A DNA stretch of 64,000 bases, from NCBI RefSeq assembly GCF_030733385.1, contig NZ_JASHJC010000002.1:390468-454467 (forward strand), given 5' to 3'. Made by a program: the position numbers and the translations under genes. This stretch comes from Roseovarius sp. MMSF_3359. GTDB taxonomy: Bacteria > Pseudomonadota > Alphaproteobacteria > Rhodobacterales > Rhodobacteraceae. This document shows, piece after piece, positions 16,947-26,794 of the stretch (its first letter is position 1; the number at the start of each line of letters is the position of its first letter). Under the pieces are notes generated by a model. It was not told where the DNA came from. It did no database searches and worked only from the letters and a program-made list of their open reading frames with translations.

Positions 16947-17983
16947 AACTGATCGTCACCGGCGGTGCAGGTTTTATCGGCTCGGCGGTCGTGCGCCAGG
17001 CTGTTCGCGACGGCCATCAAGTCGTCAATCTCGACGCGCTCACCTATGCCGCCTGCCTCGACAATGTGGCGTCGGTCGCCAGTGATCCCAACTACGCTTT
17101 TGAACATGTCGATATCCGCGACCGCGCCGCGCTGGACCGGGTTTTTGCCACGCACAAACCCGATGCGGTGATGCATCTCGCCGCCGAAAGCCATGTGGAC
17201 CGTTCCATCGACGGCCCCGGCGATTTTATCGAAACCAATATCACCGGCACCTATAACATGCTCGAAGCGGCGCGCGCCTATTGGATCGCCGAAGGCAAAC
17301 CCGACAGGTTCCGCTTCCACCACATCTCGACCGATGAGGTATTCGGGACCCTGGGTGACGAAGGACAGTTCACCGAAGACACGCCCTATGCGCCCAATTC
17401 ACCCTATTCGGCGTCCAAGGCCGCCAGCGATCACTTGGTCCGCGCCTGGGCAGAAACCTACGGCCTGCCCATCGTGATGACCAATTGCTCGAACAATTAC
17501 GGGCCATTCCACTTCCCCGAGAAGCTCATCCCGGTGGTCATCCTGAACGCGCTTGGCGGCAAACCGATCCCGGTCTATGGCAAAGGCGAAAACGTGCGTG
17601 ATTGGCTCTATGTCGAGGATCATGCCGATGCGCTGCTGACGGTGCTGCAAAAGGGTGAGCTTGGCCGGAGCTACAATATCGGCGGCGAAAACGAGGCCAA
17701 GAACATCGATATCGTGAAGATGATCTGCGCAATCCTCGACGAAAAACGCCCCGCCGCTGCGCCTTATGCGGAACAGATCACCTACGTGACCGACCGCCCC
17801 GGCCACGATCTGCGCTACGCCATTGACCCCACCCGTATCGCGACCGAACTGGGCTGGCGCCCCTCTGTGACACTGGAACAAGGCCTTGAAAAGACCGTAG
17901 AATGGTATCTGGAGAACGAAGACTGGTGGCGCGCCCTGCAATCGCGCGCGGGCGTGGGCGAGCGTCTGGGCAAAACCGGCTAA
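16943..17983 (+). CDS. rfbB: dTDP-glucose 4,6-dehydratase
   Basis: This 346-aa extended SDR is RmlB/RfbB, converting dTDP-glucose to dTDP-4-keto-6-deoxyglucose with bound NAD. Visible motifs are [15 protein letters not shown] at the N-terminus, [25 protein letters not shown] with the catalytic Thr-Asp-Glu triplet, [11 protein letters not shown] as YxxxK, and [14 protein letters not shown]. The start overlaps rfbC. The order C-B-D-A is typical of many proteobacterial rhamnose operons. Confidence 0.97.
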   Translation: MKLIVTGGAGFIGSAVVRQAVRDGHQVVNLDALTYAACLDNVASVASDPNYAFEHVDIRDRAALDRVFATHKPDAVMHLAAESHVDRSIDGPGDFIETNITGTYNMLEAARAYWIAEGKPDRFRFHHISTDEVFGTLGDEGQFTEDTPYAPNSPYSASKAASDHLVRAWAETYGLPIVMTNCSNNYGPFHFPEKLIPVVILNALGGKPIPVYGKGENVRDWLYVEDHADALLTVLQKGELGRSYNIGGENEAKNIDIVKMICAILDEKRPAAAPYAEQITYVTDRPGHDLRYAIDPTRIATELGWRPSVTLEQGLEKTVEWYLENEDWWRALQSRAGVGERLGKTG

Positions 17984-18011
17984 TCAATCCCGCACGGGCG
18001 AAGGACAGGCA

Positions 18012-18866
18012 ATGACGATTCTCGTGTTTGGCAAAAACGGTCAAGTGGCGACCGAACTGGCTCCGCTCCAAGATGTGCTTTGCCTGGATCGTGAGCAGGC
18101 AGATCTGACCGACCCATCCGCCTGCGCGACCTTGATCGCCTCGCATCGACCCGCGGCTGTTATCAATGCCGCGGCCTACACTGCCGTCGACAAGGCCGAA
18201 TCCGAGGAAGAGCTGGCAACACGCATCAATGGCGACACCCCCGGCGCGATGGCTCGCGCCTGCGCCGAGCTGGCGATCCCGTTTGTGCATATCTCGACCG
18301 ACTACGTTTTCGAGGGCGGCGGCACCGCACCCTGGAGACCAGACGACACAACCGGACCCCTTGGCGCTTATGGCCGCACCAAACTCGAAGGGGAGGAGGC
18401 GATCCGCGCGGCTGGCGGTGTCTACGCGATCCTGCGGACGTCCTGGGTCGTCTCGGCTCATGGCAACAATTTCGTCAAGACAATGCTGCGCCTTGGCGCC
18501 GAGCGTGATCGCCTGACCATCGTCGCCGATCAGATCGGCGGGCCAACACCCGCGCGCGACATTGCCAAGGCCTGCCACAAGATGGCGCGGGCTCTGATGG
18601 CCGATCCGTCCAAAACCGGCACCTATCACTTCTCGGGCAGCCCTGACGTAAGTTGGGCCGATTTCGCCCGCGAGATCTTTGCGCAGGCCGGGATCACCTC
18701 CGAGGTGGCGGATATCCCCACCTCGGACTATCCCACACCGGCCATGCGGCCGCTGAATTCCCGGATGGATTGCAGCACTCTTGCCACCGCCTTTGGCATC
18801 GCCCGGCCGGATTGGCGCCTGGGTCTCGCCGAAATCCTGAGCGATCTGAACGCTGCCGGAACCTGA
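18012..18866 (+). CDS. rfbD: dTDP-4-dehydrorhamnose reductase
   Basis: This 284-aa SDR is RmlD/RfbD and makes the final step to dTDP-L-rhamnose using NAD(P)H. Motifs seen are [11 protein letters not shown] (nucleotide-binding loop, about residues 6-16), [25 protein letters not shown] and [11 protein letters not shown] (YxxxK), with a C-terminal sugar-binding region [11 protein letters not shown]. It lies 28 bases after rfbB in the same operon. Length and motifs are standard. Confidence 0.96.
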   Translation: MTILVFGKNGQVATELAPLQDVLCLDREQADLTDPSACATLIASHRPAAVINAAAYTAVDKAESEEELATRINGDTPGAMARACAELAIPFVHISTDYVFEGGGTAPWRPDDTTGPLGAYGRTKLEGEEAIRAAGGVYAILRTSWVVSAHGNNFVKTMLRLGAERDRLTIVADQIGGPTPARDIAKACHKMARALMADPSKTGTYHFSGSPDVSWADFAREIFAQAGITSEVADIPTSDYPTPAMRPLNSRMDCSTLATAFGIARPDWRLGLAEILSDLNAAGT

Positions 18867-18897
18867 CATTGCAGCCCCAACAAAGGGACCTCCTCAC

Positions 18898-19764
18898 ATG
18901 ACACAACGCAAAGGCATCATTCTGGCGGGCGGCTCGGGCACAAGGCTCTATCCGATTACCAAAGGCGTGTCGAAGCAGCTTCTGCCGATCTATGACAAGC
19001 CGATGATCTACTACCCGCTGAGCGTCTTGATGCTGTCGGGGATCCGCGAGATCGCGCTCATCACCACGCCGCAGGATCAGGACCAGTTCAAACGGATGCT
19101 GGGCGATGGCAGCCAATGGGGTCTTTCGTTCACCTATATCGTGCAGCCCTCGCCCGATGGGCTGGCGCAGGCCTTTATCCTGGCCGAGGATTTCCTCGGC
19201 GGGGCGCCGTCAACGCTTGTTCTGGGCGACAACATCTTCTTTGGCCATGGCTTGCCAAACTTGCTGGCCGAGGCGGACAAGAAAGCAACCGGCGGCACAG
19301 TGTTTGGCTATCAGGTCGCCGATCCCGAACGCTATGGGGTGGTCGATTTCGACAAGGATGGCACCGTGCGTGAGATTGTCGAAAAGCCCGAAGTGCCGCC
19401 GTCGAACCATGCGGTGACCGGGCTCTACTTTGTCGATGGCTCCGCACCGGAGAAGGCCAAACAAGTCAAACCCTCCGCCCGCGGTGAGCTTGAGATTACC
19501 TCCTTGCTGGAGATCTACCTCAAGGAAGGTACCTTGGACGTGCAACGCATGGGACGCGGCTATGCCTGGCTCGATACCGGGACCCACGGCAGCCTGCTCG
19601 ACGCCGGAAACTTCGTCCGCACGATCCAGAAACGCCAGGGTCAGCAGATCGGCTGCCCCGAAGAGATCGCTTATGAAATGGGGTTCATCACCCGGGAACA
19701 GTTGATGGCTGAAGCCGAGCAATACATGAAGAATGACTACGGCAAGTATCTGAAAAAGCTCTGA
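18898..19764 (+). CDS. rfbA: Glucose-1-phosphate thymidylyltransferase
   Basis: This 288-aa protein is RmlA/RfbA, which joins dTTP and glucose-1-phosphate to start the rhamnose pathway. Its signature is [16 protein letters not shown] (about residues 6-21), [29 protein letters not shown] and the metal-site aspartates, and [14 protein letters not shown]. It ends the rfbCBDA operon. The product end of the operon faces an RTX gene on the opposite strand. Confidence 0.97.
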   Translation: MTQRKGIILAGGSGTRLYPITKGVSKQLLPIYDKPMIYYPLSVLMLSGIREIALITTPQDQDQFKRMLGDGSQWGLSFTYIVQPSPDGLAQAFILAEDFLGGAPSTLVLGDNIFFGHGLPNLLAEADKKATGGTVFGYQVADPERYGVVDFDKDGTVREIVEKPEVPPSNHAVTGLYFVDGSAPEKAKQVKPSARGELEITSLLEIYLKEGTLDVQRMGRGYAWLDTGTHGSLLDAGNFVRTIQKRQGQQIGCPEEIAYEMGFITREQLMAEAEQYMKNDYGKYLKKL

Positions 19765-19867
19765 AAAATCCGGGCATCCGCAGGATGTCAGTCAGAACCA
19801 GATCTCAAAGACGTTGATTCCGTACGTTATCCAAGCCGTAAGCCGTTTCTGATTTTGCCCCTTCGCC

Positions 19868-21448
19868 CTAGACGAAGACAAAGTCATCCGCGTTGAGGTG
19901 ACCAAAGCGCAGCCCGTCCAGCCGGATCGAACTGTCGTCGCCGGTGTCGATCACAACGCCCCAATGGGTGTTTCTTGCGGCATCGCGAACGTCCTCGAAA
20001 CTGTTCAACGTGCTGACGCCGCTCAAGTCGATATGCTCCCAGGTGTTGCGTGCTGCAAAGTCGCGGATCCGGTCGTGCCCATGGCCGTCGGCGAAAACGA
20101 AAACATCCGCATGGTGACCACCGATCAGGATATCGTCGCCCTCGCCACCTTCGAGCGTATCCGAATGCCAGCCACCGTTCAGCTTGTCATTGCCTTCCCC
20201 GCCACTTAGCAGATCGTTGCCATTACCACCGAAAACCGTGTCATTATCCGCCCCGCCGTCAAGCTCGTCGTTGCCATTCTTGCCGTTGATAAAGTCTCTC
20301 CCGCCATTGCCGGCGACGGTGTCTTCTGACTTGCCGCCAATGATCGTGTTCCCCGCATCGTTCCCCGTGATCTGACCACCGGAATTGCTGCTGAAGATCT
20401 TTTCGACATTGATGACGACGTTTCCGCCAATGGCAGCAGGGTCTTGCCCGGCTTCGATCAAGGTGACCGACAGGTTGCCGTTGTAATTGCTGAAATCCGC
20501 GATATCGAACTGCTCGCCGCCATCCAGCAGGTTGTCACCGGAAAGTACGATAAGCTTGTCGCGTCCAAACCCACCGAAAAGCGCGTCATCGCCCAAACCG
20601 CTTACCAGCCGGTCCGCCCCGTTGCCACCGTCGAGCGTATCAGAACCCCCCAGGCTATAGAGCCTGTCGGCACCGTTGCCGCCAAAAACCGAAGAATCTC
20701 CGCTATAGCTGGTCAGCACATCGGCGCCGCCCATACCGAAGATGGTACCCTCACCACCGCTGATCCGGTTGCCGAGATGGTTGCCCTCTACGATGACGTT
20801 GTCCGGTGAGTTCGAAAAGCTGAAAGGCGCTCTGCCATTCACTTTGTAGATCGTTGGATCCGCCCCCTGGTCGCCGTAAATCTGGCGGATCCCGAGCTTG
20901 TCGTCATCCTGCAACTCCGAGTGGGTCACATCATCAGTCATGACCGAGTCACTGTCGACCGTGCCAAGACCCAAGGCGTTGCCAATCTCGCGCAGCAGAA
21001 GGCCGCGAAAGAGGTCGAGATCAAAATCGTAGAATTCTGCACGCCCCGGGCCATGATAGGTAGGTGCCGCGTTGATCTGAATGACACCGCCTTGTCCGTT
21101 ACCGGATGCGTCCGGTATGAATTCCACCGTTAGTTCATCATCCGATGTGCCATCGAAATGGAAGCGAATGTCAGGCTGCTGCCGCGAATTGCTTTCCGAG
21201 GGGTCGGGGATCTTCAGGAACTCCACATCGCCATAGGTCGACCATTCGCGAAAGGCCCGCAAAATCTCCGGTTCCCGGTCGATGTCATTGGGCCAAGGAT
21301 CAGGATCACCTCCCGGGTTTCCGACAGTGATACAGGCACAGATGGTGCCATCATCTTCGGGCAGTATCTCGGAATAACTCCAGGTGACGACCCCACCCGG
21401 CGTCCCCATCGCCGGATATCCCCATTTCCATCCCAAAATATTGGGCAT
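19868..21448 (-). CDS. RTX protein with degenerate matrixin/serralysin-like domain (pseudo-metalloprotease)
   Basis: The protein is about 526 aa. Residues 1-200 resemble a metzincin catalytic domain: VVTWSYSEI near the start, an AFREWSTYGDVEFL helix, then LLLREIGNALGLGTVDSDSVM and ELQDDDKLGIRQIYGDQ. In active members the helix reads HEIGHALGLGH. Here all three zinc-binding histidines are replaced (R, N, T; bases 20960-20992), while the glutamate and Met-turn remain, so zinc protease activity is unlikely. RTX repeats follow (about 230-490), for example GGNGADRLYSLGGSDTLDGG, and suggest type I secretion. ATG 21448 is chosen (GGAG 8 bases upstream); a GTG at 21457 is possible. Confidence 0.82.
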   Translation of the reverse strand: MPNILGWKWGYPAMGTPGGVVTWSYSEILPEDDGTICACITVGNPGGDPDPWPNDIDREPEILRAFREWSTYGDVEFLKIPDPSESNSRQQPDIRFHFDGTSDDELTVEFIPDASGNGQGGVIQINAAPTYHGPGRAEFYDFDLDLFRGLLLREIGNALGLGTVDSDSVMTDDVTHSELQDDDKLGIRQIYGDQGADPTIYKVNGRAPFSFSNSPDNVIVEGNHLGNRISGGEGTIFGMGGADVLTSYSGDSSVFGGNGADRLYSLGGSDTLDGGNGADRLVSGLGDDALFGGFGRDKLIVLSGDNLLDGGEQFDIADFSNYNGNLSVTLIEAGQDPAAIGGNVVINVEKIFSSNSGGQITGNDAGNTIIGGKSEDTVAGNGGRDFINGKNGNDELDGGADNDTVFGGNGNDLLSGGEGNDKLNGGWHSDTLEGGEGDDILIGGHHADVFVFADGHGHDRIRDFAARNTWEHIDLSGVSTLNSFEDVRDAARNTHWGVVIDTGDDSSIRLDGLRFGHLNADDFVFV

Positions 21449-21643
21449 ACCAATCACTCCACTCCAAAAATCGACCGAAAAAGGATTCGATACAACTTTT
21501 AGGTTAGTGGTTTACTTCTTTGTACTCAATGGTTTCGCCGAAATCGCTTTGCCTGCGTGACACTACGTCGCTAGACGCCGAAAAAGGGCGCAAAAGCCAA
21601 GGTTGCCGCCTTCAAAGACCCATGCCGCGTGTCCAGAGCGCAT

Positions 21644-23083
21644 TCAACCCTTGGCCCCTTGCCCCCGGTCGTAAACATCTTCGAGCCTGACAATATCGTC
21701 CTCGCCCAGGTAGCTGCCGGTCTGTACTTCGATCAGGACCATGGGGACCTTGCCGGGGTTTTCCATCCGGTGCACGGCACCAAGCGGGATATAGACGCTT
21801 TCGTTTTCCGAGACGAGTTTGACCTCGTCATTGATCGTCACCTTCGCGGTCCCGGCCACCACGATCCAGTGTTCGGCGCGGTGGTGATGGCTTTGCAGGC
21901 TCAGGATGCCACCAGGCTTCACCACGATCCTTTTGACCTGGAACCGATCACCCAGGGCCAGCGTCTCGAACATCCCCCAGGGGCGTTGATCCCACGGAAA
22001 CTCGGTCGCCTGCTTGGCGTCCTTCTGCTTGAGCTGATCCACCACTTTTTTCACGTCTTGGGCGCGGGATTTGTCAGCGACCAGCACTGCATCGCGGGTT
22101 GAGACGACCATGACATCCGTAAGGCCCAGCCCGACAAGCTCGATGCCGTCATCTTCGGCGCGCAAGAGGCTGTTTGCGCAATCCACGGCGGTGGCGGTCC
22201 CATGTACCGCATTTCCGGTATCATCCGGGGCCATGTGGCGACTGACGGAGTCCCAATCGCCCAAGTCTGACCAGCCGCCGGTATAGGGGACAACCACCAG
22301 GTTATCGGCCTTTTCCATAACCGCGTAGTCGATCGAGATATCCTCGACCGCTGCCCAGGCCTCGGGGTCGATGCGGAAGAAGTCCAGATCGGGCTGGGTC
22401 TTTTCGACGGCTGCGCGGACTTGATCGACCAGGTGTGGGGCATGGGCATTGAATGCTGCCATGATACCTTTGACCGAAAACAGGAAGATCCCGCCATTCC
22501 AGAGATAATTGCCGCTTGCCAGCATCTTCTGCGCCGTCTTGCGGTCGGGTTTTTCGACAAACCGCGCCAGCGGGATTGGCCCCGTCGCGCTTGCGGGATC
22601 GGCGGTCAGCTCGAGATAGCCATAGGCCGTCTCGGGCCGGTCGGGGGCAATGCCGAAGGTGACCAGTTTGCCCGCTTCCGCCGCCTCTTTGCCCATCTGC
22701 ACGGCGGTGGTGAAATCTGCAGAGCTGGGAATGATGTGATCCGATGGCGCGACCAGAAGAAGCCCCTCCGGGTTGCGCGCCTCCAGCCACAGTGCCGCAG
22801 CGAGGACCGCAGGCGCGGTGTTGCGCCCCTCGGGTTCGATCAGGACCGTGCCGTTCTCGACCCCCTCATCGCGCAACTGTTCGGTCGCGATAAACCGGAA
22901 ATCGGACCCGGTGATGACGACGGGCGGCGTGTAATCCGGTCCCGACAGGCGATTGGCCGAAGCCTGGAACAGGCTCTGTTCACCGACGAGTTTGGTGAAT
23001 TGCTTGGGATAGCTTTTGCGCGACAGGGGCCAAAGGCGCGTACCGGACCCACCGGCAAGCAAAACTGGGGTAATCTGGGTCAA
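21644..23083 (-). CDS. manC: Mannose-1-phosphate guanylyltransferase / mannose-6-phosphate isomerase
   Basis: This 479-aa bifunctional enzyme makes GDP-mannose for polysaccharides. The N-terminal nucleotidyltransferase has [20 protein letters not shown] (about residues 8-27) and VEKPD. The C-terminal cupin domain carries the isomerase metal site, SLQSHHHRAEHWIVVAGTA and ESVYIPLGAVHRMENPG. The start is TTG at 23083 with a GAGGAGAG site upstream. It is not co-oriented with rfbCBDA but serves the same envelope-sugar theme. Length and domain order are standard for type II enzymes. Confidence 0.95.
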   Translation of the reverse strand: MTQITPVLLAGGSGTRLWPLSRKSYPKQFTKLVGEQSLFQASANRLSGPDYTPPVVITGSDFRFIATEQLRDEGVENGTVLIEPEGRNTAPAVLAAALWLEARNPEGLLLVAPSDHIIPSSADFTTAVQMGKEAAEAGKLVTFGIAPDRPETAYGYLELTADPASATGPIPLARFVEKPDRKTAQKMLASGNYLWNGGIFLFSVKGIMAAFNAHAPHLVDQVRAAVEKTQPDLDFFRIDPEAWAAVEDISIDYAVMEKADNLVVVPYTGGWSDLGDWDSVSRHMAPDDTGNAVHGTATAVDCANSLLRAEDDGIELVGLGLTDVMVVSTRDAVLVADKSRAQDVKKVVDQLKQKDAKQATEFPWDQRPWGMFETLALGDRFQVKRIVVKPGGILSLQSHHHRAEHWIVVAGTAKVTINDEVKLVSENESVYIPLGAVHRMENPGKVPMVLIEVQTGSYLGEDDIVRLEDVYDRGQGAKG

Positions 23084-23524
23084 ACCGCTCTCTCCTCGCC
23101 AGGATCACACTTCTTTGGCGCACGCATAGCACGAAATCTCATGCGGCACAGCATCTGAACCCGCTGATATGGTTAATATATGGCGAATTTTTGGAAGTCT
23201 TGGTGCGTTCCGCTCAGCCACCGGCATGCAGCCAAAACCGCCTGCATTGGCTCATGGCCTTGAATGGACGTTCGGAACCTCGTCACGCGCGGAATCAAGG
23301 CCGTAGGCCGCCGCGCGATCGCCAGACCGCCCCCCGGGCTGGCGATTGGCTACCGTTGGCGCAACGCATTGAGGATTCAATCGCTTGGTTGAGATAAAGT
23401 GCGCGCCATACAGGATTGCTCGCCATCCCGCGGTCTGGCAATCGCACGGCTTGGTACCTATCCTGCAAATGTCCACCCAAGGCCAATTCGCCCGAGGAAG
23501 ATAAAGCCAATCCTACCCTGCCCC
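23084..23524. other. Intergenic region between manC and the cytosine-deaminase-like gene
   Basis: About 441 bases. It must hold the manC promoter on the minus strand near 23084-23180, where the sequence is AT-richer (GGTTAATATATGG). The rest has only shadow-like frames, and I see no gene, repeat or clear terminator. Confidence 0.45.
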
Positions 23525-24796
23525 CTAGGCACCGTGCCGCCGCCGTATCATATCGGGCCGCCCCGGCAGGGTCAGACGCGCATCGCCGCGCGGGGTCGAA
23601 GCGATCAGTTTGCCTTTGGCGATGACGTGCAGCCGGCTGGCCCTGAGCCGCACAGCTTCGATCGGATTACCGGCATCCAGAACCACGAGCGAGGCTCGCG
23701 CACCGACCGTCAAACCATAATCCTCCAACCCCATGATGGCGGCACTTTCGCTTGTGACCATGTCGAAACAAGCGCGCATCTCCTCGGGGCTCGACATCTG
23801 CGCCACGTGCAACCCCATGAAGGCCACATCGAGCATATCGCCGGTGCCCAGGCTGTACCACGGATCAAGCACACAATCCTGGCCGAACCCTACGCGGATA
23901 CCCATCGCCCGCATCTCCTTCACCCGGGTCAGGCCACGGCGTTTCGGAAACGTGTCATGGCGCCCCTGGAGCATGATGTTGATAAGCGGGTTGGGGATGG
24001 CGGCAACTTCCGCCTCCGCCATCAGCGGCAGTAGTTTCGAGACATAGTAGTTATCCATCGAATGCATCGAGGTCAGGTGCGATCCCGCCACGCGCCCGTG
24101 CAGGCCCAACCGTTGCGTCTCATAGGCCAGCGCCTCGATATGACGGCTCATCGGGTCGTCGGTCTCGTCGCAATGCATGTCGACACGCAGGCCCCGGTCC
24201 GCAGCGATCTCGCACAGCTCCTTCACCGACGCGGCACCATCGGCCATCGTGCGTTCGAAATGTGGAATGCCGCCGACCACATCCACGCCCATGTCTAGCG
24301 CCCGGATCGTGTTTTCCCGTGCTGTTGGATCGCGGTAAAACCCATCCTGCGGAAAGGCCACCAGTTGCAGGTCGATGTAATCGCGGACCTTCTCGCGCAC
24401 GTCCAGAAGCGCCTCGACCCCCAACAACCGGTCATCGCAGGTGTCCACATGGCTGCGGATATGAAGCAACCCCATGCTCGCCGCCCAATCACAATAGGCG
24501 AGCGCCCGCTCGACAACCTCGTCCTGGGTCATGACCTCTTTCAACTCACCCCAGAGGCCGATCCCTTCGAGCAATGTGCCCGAGGCGTTGATACGCGGGA
24601 TGCCATAGGACTGCGTCGCATCCAGATGGAAATGCGGATCAACGAAAGGCGGGCTGACCAGATCGCCACTGGCGTCGATCACCTCGCCCGCCTCGGCGTC
24701 GATCTGACCCACCTCGGCAATCACATCGCCCTTGATCCCGATATCCGCCACCGTTCCATCGGGCAGCGTGCCGCCCTTGACAATCAGATCGAACAT
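23525..24796 (-). CDS. Cytosine deaminase-like amidohydrolase
   Basis: This 423-aa protein is in the CodA-like branch of the amidohydrolase superfamily. Visible metal-site motifs are the N-terminal FVDPHFHLDA (HxH), IRSHVD, DMHCDETDD with HxxE, and the late aspartate in GFGQDCVLDPWY; this SFGQDxVxDPWY pattern is characteristic of cytosine deaminases. The ATG at 24796 overlaps the stop of the permease (ATGA). Being in the operon of a BMP-type nucleoside transporter supports hydrolytic deamination of an imported nucleobase. Isoguanine or another N-ring compound could also be the substrate. Confidence 0.88.
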   Translation of the reverse strand: MFDLIVKGGTLPDGTVADIGIKGDVIAEVGQIDAEAGEVIDASGDLVSPPFVDPHFHLDATQSYGIPRINASGTLLEGIGLWGELKEVMTQDEVVERALAYCDWAASMGLLHIRSHVDTCDDRLLGVEALLDVREKVRDYIDLQLVAFPQDGFYRDPTARENTIRALDMGVDVVGGIPHFERTMADGAASVKELCEIAADRGLRVDMHCDETDDPMSRHIEALAYETQRLGLHGRVAGSHLTSMHSMDNYYVSKLLPLMAEAEVAAIPNPLINIMLQGRHDTFPKRRGLTRVKEMRAMGIRVGFGQDCVLDPWYSLGTGDMLDVAFMGLHVAQMSSPEEMRACFDMVTSESAAIMGLEDYGLTVGARASLVVLDAGNPIEAVRLRASRLHVIAKGKLIASTPRGDARLTLPGRPDMIRRRHGA

Positions 24797-25740
24797 CAGC
24801 GTTCCCCCTTGTTGAACGGCACCATCAGCGCAGCAGGCACCTCGGCCCGGCGCGACATGACAATGAGCGCCAGTATGGACAGGAAATAGGGCATCATCAG
24901 GAAGATTTGATAGGGTACGTTGGCCCCCAAAGGCGTTTGCTGGATACGGATTTGCAGCGCGTCGAAAGCGGCAAAGAGGATCGCCCCCAAAAGCGCCTTG
25001 CCCGGCCGCCATGCCCCGAAGACCACCAGCGCGATGCAGATCCACCCGCGTCCGTTGACCATCTCGAAGAAGAAGCTGTCAAACGCCGACATGGTCAGAA
25101 AGGCACCCCCCACGGCCATCAACCCGCTGCCCACGATCACCGCACCCATGCGTATACCGGTGACTGACAGGCCCTGCGCCGCCACGGCGGACGGGTTTTC
25201 ACCCGCGGCGCGCAAGGCGAGGCCCAAGGGCGTGCGGTAGAGCACGACCGACACCACGATCACAAGGATGAAGGCCAAGTAGGTCATCGGCGTCTGCGCA
25301 AAGAGTGCAGGCCCAACCAGCGGAATGTCGGACAGGATCGGGATTTCAAACGGTTGGAACGCCTCGATCTTTGGCGGGCTGGTGACCTCTGGCAGGGCCA
25401 ATCGGTAGGCATAGTAGGTCAGCGACGTCGCCAACAGCGTCACCCCCAATCCCACGACGTGCTGCGAGAGGCCAAAGGGCACGGTCAGGGTAGAATGCAC
25501 GAGGCCAAACATCATCCCCACGACCATCGCAACGCAGACCCCGCCCCAAAGGCCCATCCCGGAATAGACCGCCATCCACCCGGCAAAGGCGCCCGCGACC
25601 ATGATCCCCTCGATCCCGAGGTTCAGCACCCCCGCGCGTTCGCAGATCAATTCCCCCAGCGTGGCGAAGATCAGCGGGCTCGCGATGCGGATCGCGGCGG
25701 TCCAGAAACTGGCGGAGAGGAGGATTTCGAAAATATCCAT
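24796..25740 (-). CDS. Nucleoside-type ABC transporter permease (second subunit)
   Basis: This 314-aa integral membrane protein belongs to the BPD_transp_2 permease family (RbsC/YufQ-like). It has many hydrophobic segments and the conserved GLNIEG-type motif seen here as AGVLNLGIEGIMVAGAF (about residues 36-52), and the coupling region RAAGENPSAVAAQGL. The start lies 4 bases after the stop of the other permease. Together with that partner and the BMP binding protein it makes a nucleoside or nucleobase importer. Confidence 0.92.
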   Translation of the reverse strand: MDIFEILLSASFWTAAIRIASPLIFATLGELICERAGVLNLGIEGIMVAGAFAGWMAVYSGMGLWGGVCVAMVVGMMFGLVHSTLTVPFGLSQHVVGLGVTLLATSLTYYAYRLALPEVTSPPKIEAFQPFEIPILSDIPLVGPALFAQTPMTYLAFILVIVVSVVLYRTPLGLALRAAGENPSAVAAQGLSVTGIRMGAVIVGSGLMAVGGAFLTMSAFDSFFFEMVNGRGWICIALVVFGAWRPGKALLGAILFAAFDALQIRIQQTPLGANVPYQIFLMMPYFLSILALIVMSRRAEVPAALMVPFNKGER

Positions 25741-25744
25741 GCCG

Positions 25745-26794
25745 CTACTCCCGAACCACGCGGAACCGCGTCAGCATGATCGCCAGCACCATCAACAAAA
25801 GCGCCGTGGCCAGCATGATATCGGCCAGGTATGTGGGCACTCCCACCGCGCGGCTCATACTGTCGGCACCCACGAAGATGCCCGCCACGAAGAGGGCTGC
25901 GGCGACAACGGCCAGCGGATTCAAGAGCGCGAGCATAGCGACGATGATGCCGGTGTAGCCAAAGCCGGGCGACAGGTCCAAGGTCAGGTTGCCCTTGAGC
26001 CCCGCCGCCTCCGAGAAACCGGCAAGTGCGGCCAACCCACCCGAAAGCAACGCGGTCTTGATAAGAACTTTGTTCACCGGAATGCCCGCGAATTTCGCAG
26101 CGTCGCGGTTCAGCCCCACGGCGCGCATCTCGTATCCCAGCGTTGTGCGCCGTTCGATCACCCAGACCACCACGGCGGCAATCAGGGCCAGCGCGAAACC
26201 CCAGTGCAGCCTGAGCCCGTCAAAGATGCGCGGCAGCCGCGCCTCGGGGATCAGCCGCGCCGATTTAGGCCAGCCCATGCCCATCGGATCCTTCAAAGGC
26301 CCTTCCAGCAGCATCGAGATGAACAGCAGGAAGATGAAATTGAAAAGGAGCGTGGTCACCACTTCATCGACGCCAAACCGCACCTTCAAGAGCGCCGGCA
26401 CCAGCAGCACAACCGCCCCGGCCAGCATCGCAAGGATAGCCAGCGTCGGCAGGAGTAGCCCCGAGGGCCAGCCCAGCGCCCCGGTGCCCAGAACCACCGT
26501 GATGAGGGCACCCGCATAAAGCTGCGCCTCGGCCCCGATGTTCCAGAGCTTGGCGCGAAACGCGACCGCCACGGCCAACCCGGTGAATATCAGCGGCGTG
26601 GCGCGGTTCAAGGTTTCCAGAAGCGCGAATTTCGACCCGGCCGCACCGTGCAGGATCAGCCCGAGGACCGAAAACGGATTGGCCCCGGCCACCATCGCCA
26701 GCAGGGACGCGATAATCACCGTCGCCGCAATGGCCATGAAAGGCAGCGTGAAGGACCGGGCCAGCGATGGATTGGCAATGGGTTCAAGACGCAT
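25745..26794 (-). CDS. Nucleoside-type ABC transporter permease (first subunit)
   Basis: This 349-aa membrane protein is the YufP-like partner permease of BMP-family transporters. It shows roughly eight to ten membrane segments, the family motif AKLWNIGAEAQLYAGA, and the coupling loop EMRAVGLNRDAAKFAGI. I start it at ATG 26794 (MRLEPIANPS), giving an 11-base overlap with the ATPase gene; a longer frame would run well into that gene. It sits in the middle of the transporter operon. Confidence 0.9.
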   Translation of the reverse strand: MRLEPIANPSLARSFTLPFMAIAATVIIASLLAMVAGANPFSVLGLILHGAAGSKFALLETLNRATPLIFTGLAVAVAFRAKLWNIGAEAQLYAGALITVVLGTGALGWPSGLLLPTLAILAMLAGAVVLLVPALLKVRFGVDEVVTTLLFNFIFLLFISMLLEGPLKDPMGMGWPKSARLIPEARLPRIFDGLRLHWGFALALIAAVVVWVIERRTTLGYEMRAVGLNRDAAKFAGIPVNKVLIKTALLSGGLAALAGFSEAAGLKGNLTLDLSPGFGYTGIIVAMLALLNPLAVVAAALFVAGIFVGADSMSRAVGVPTYLADIMLATALLLMVLAIMLTRFRVVRE

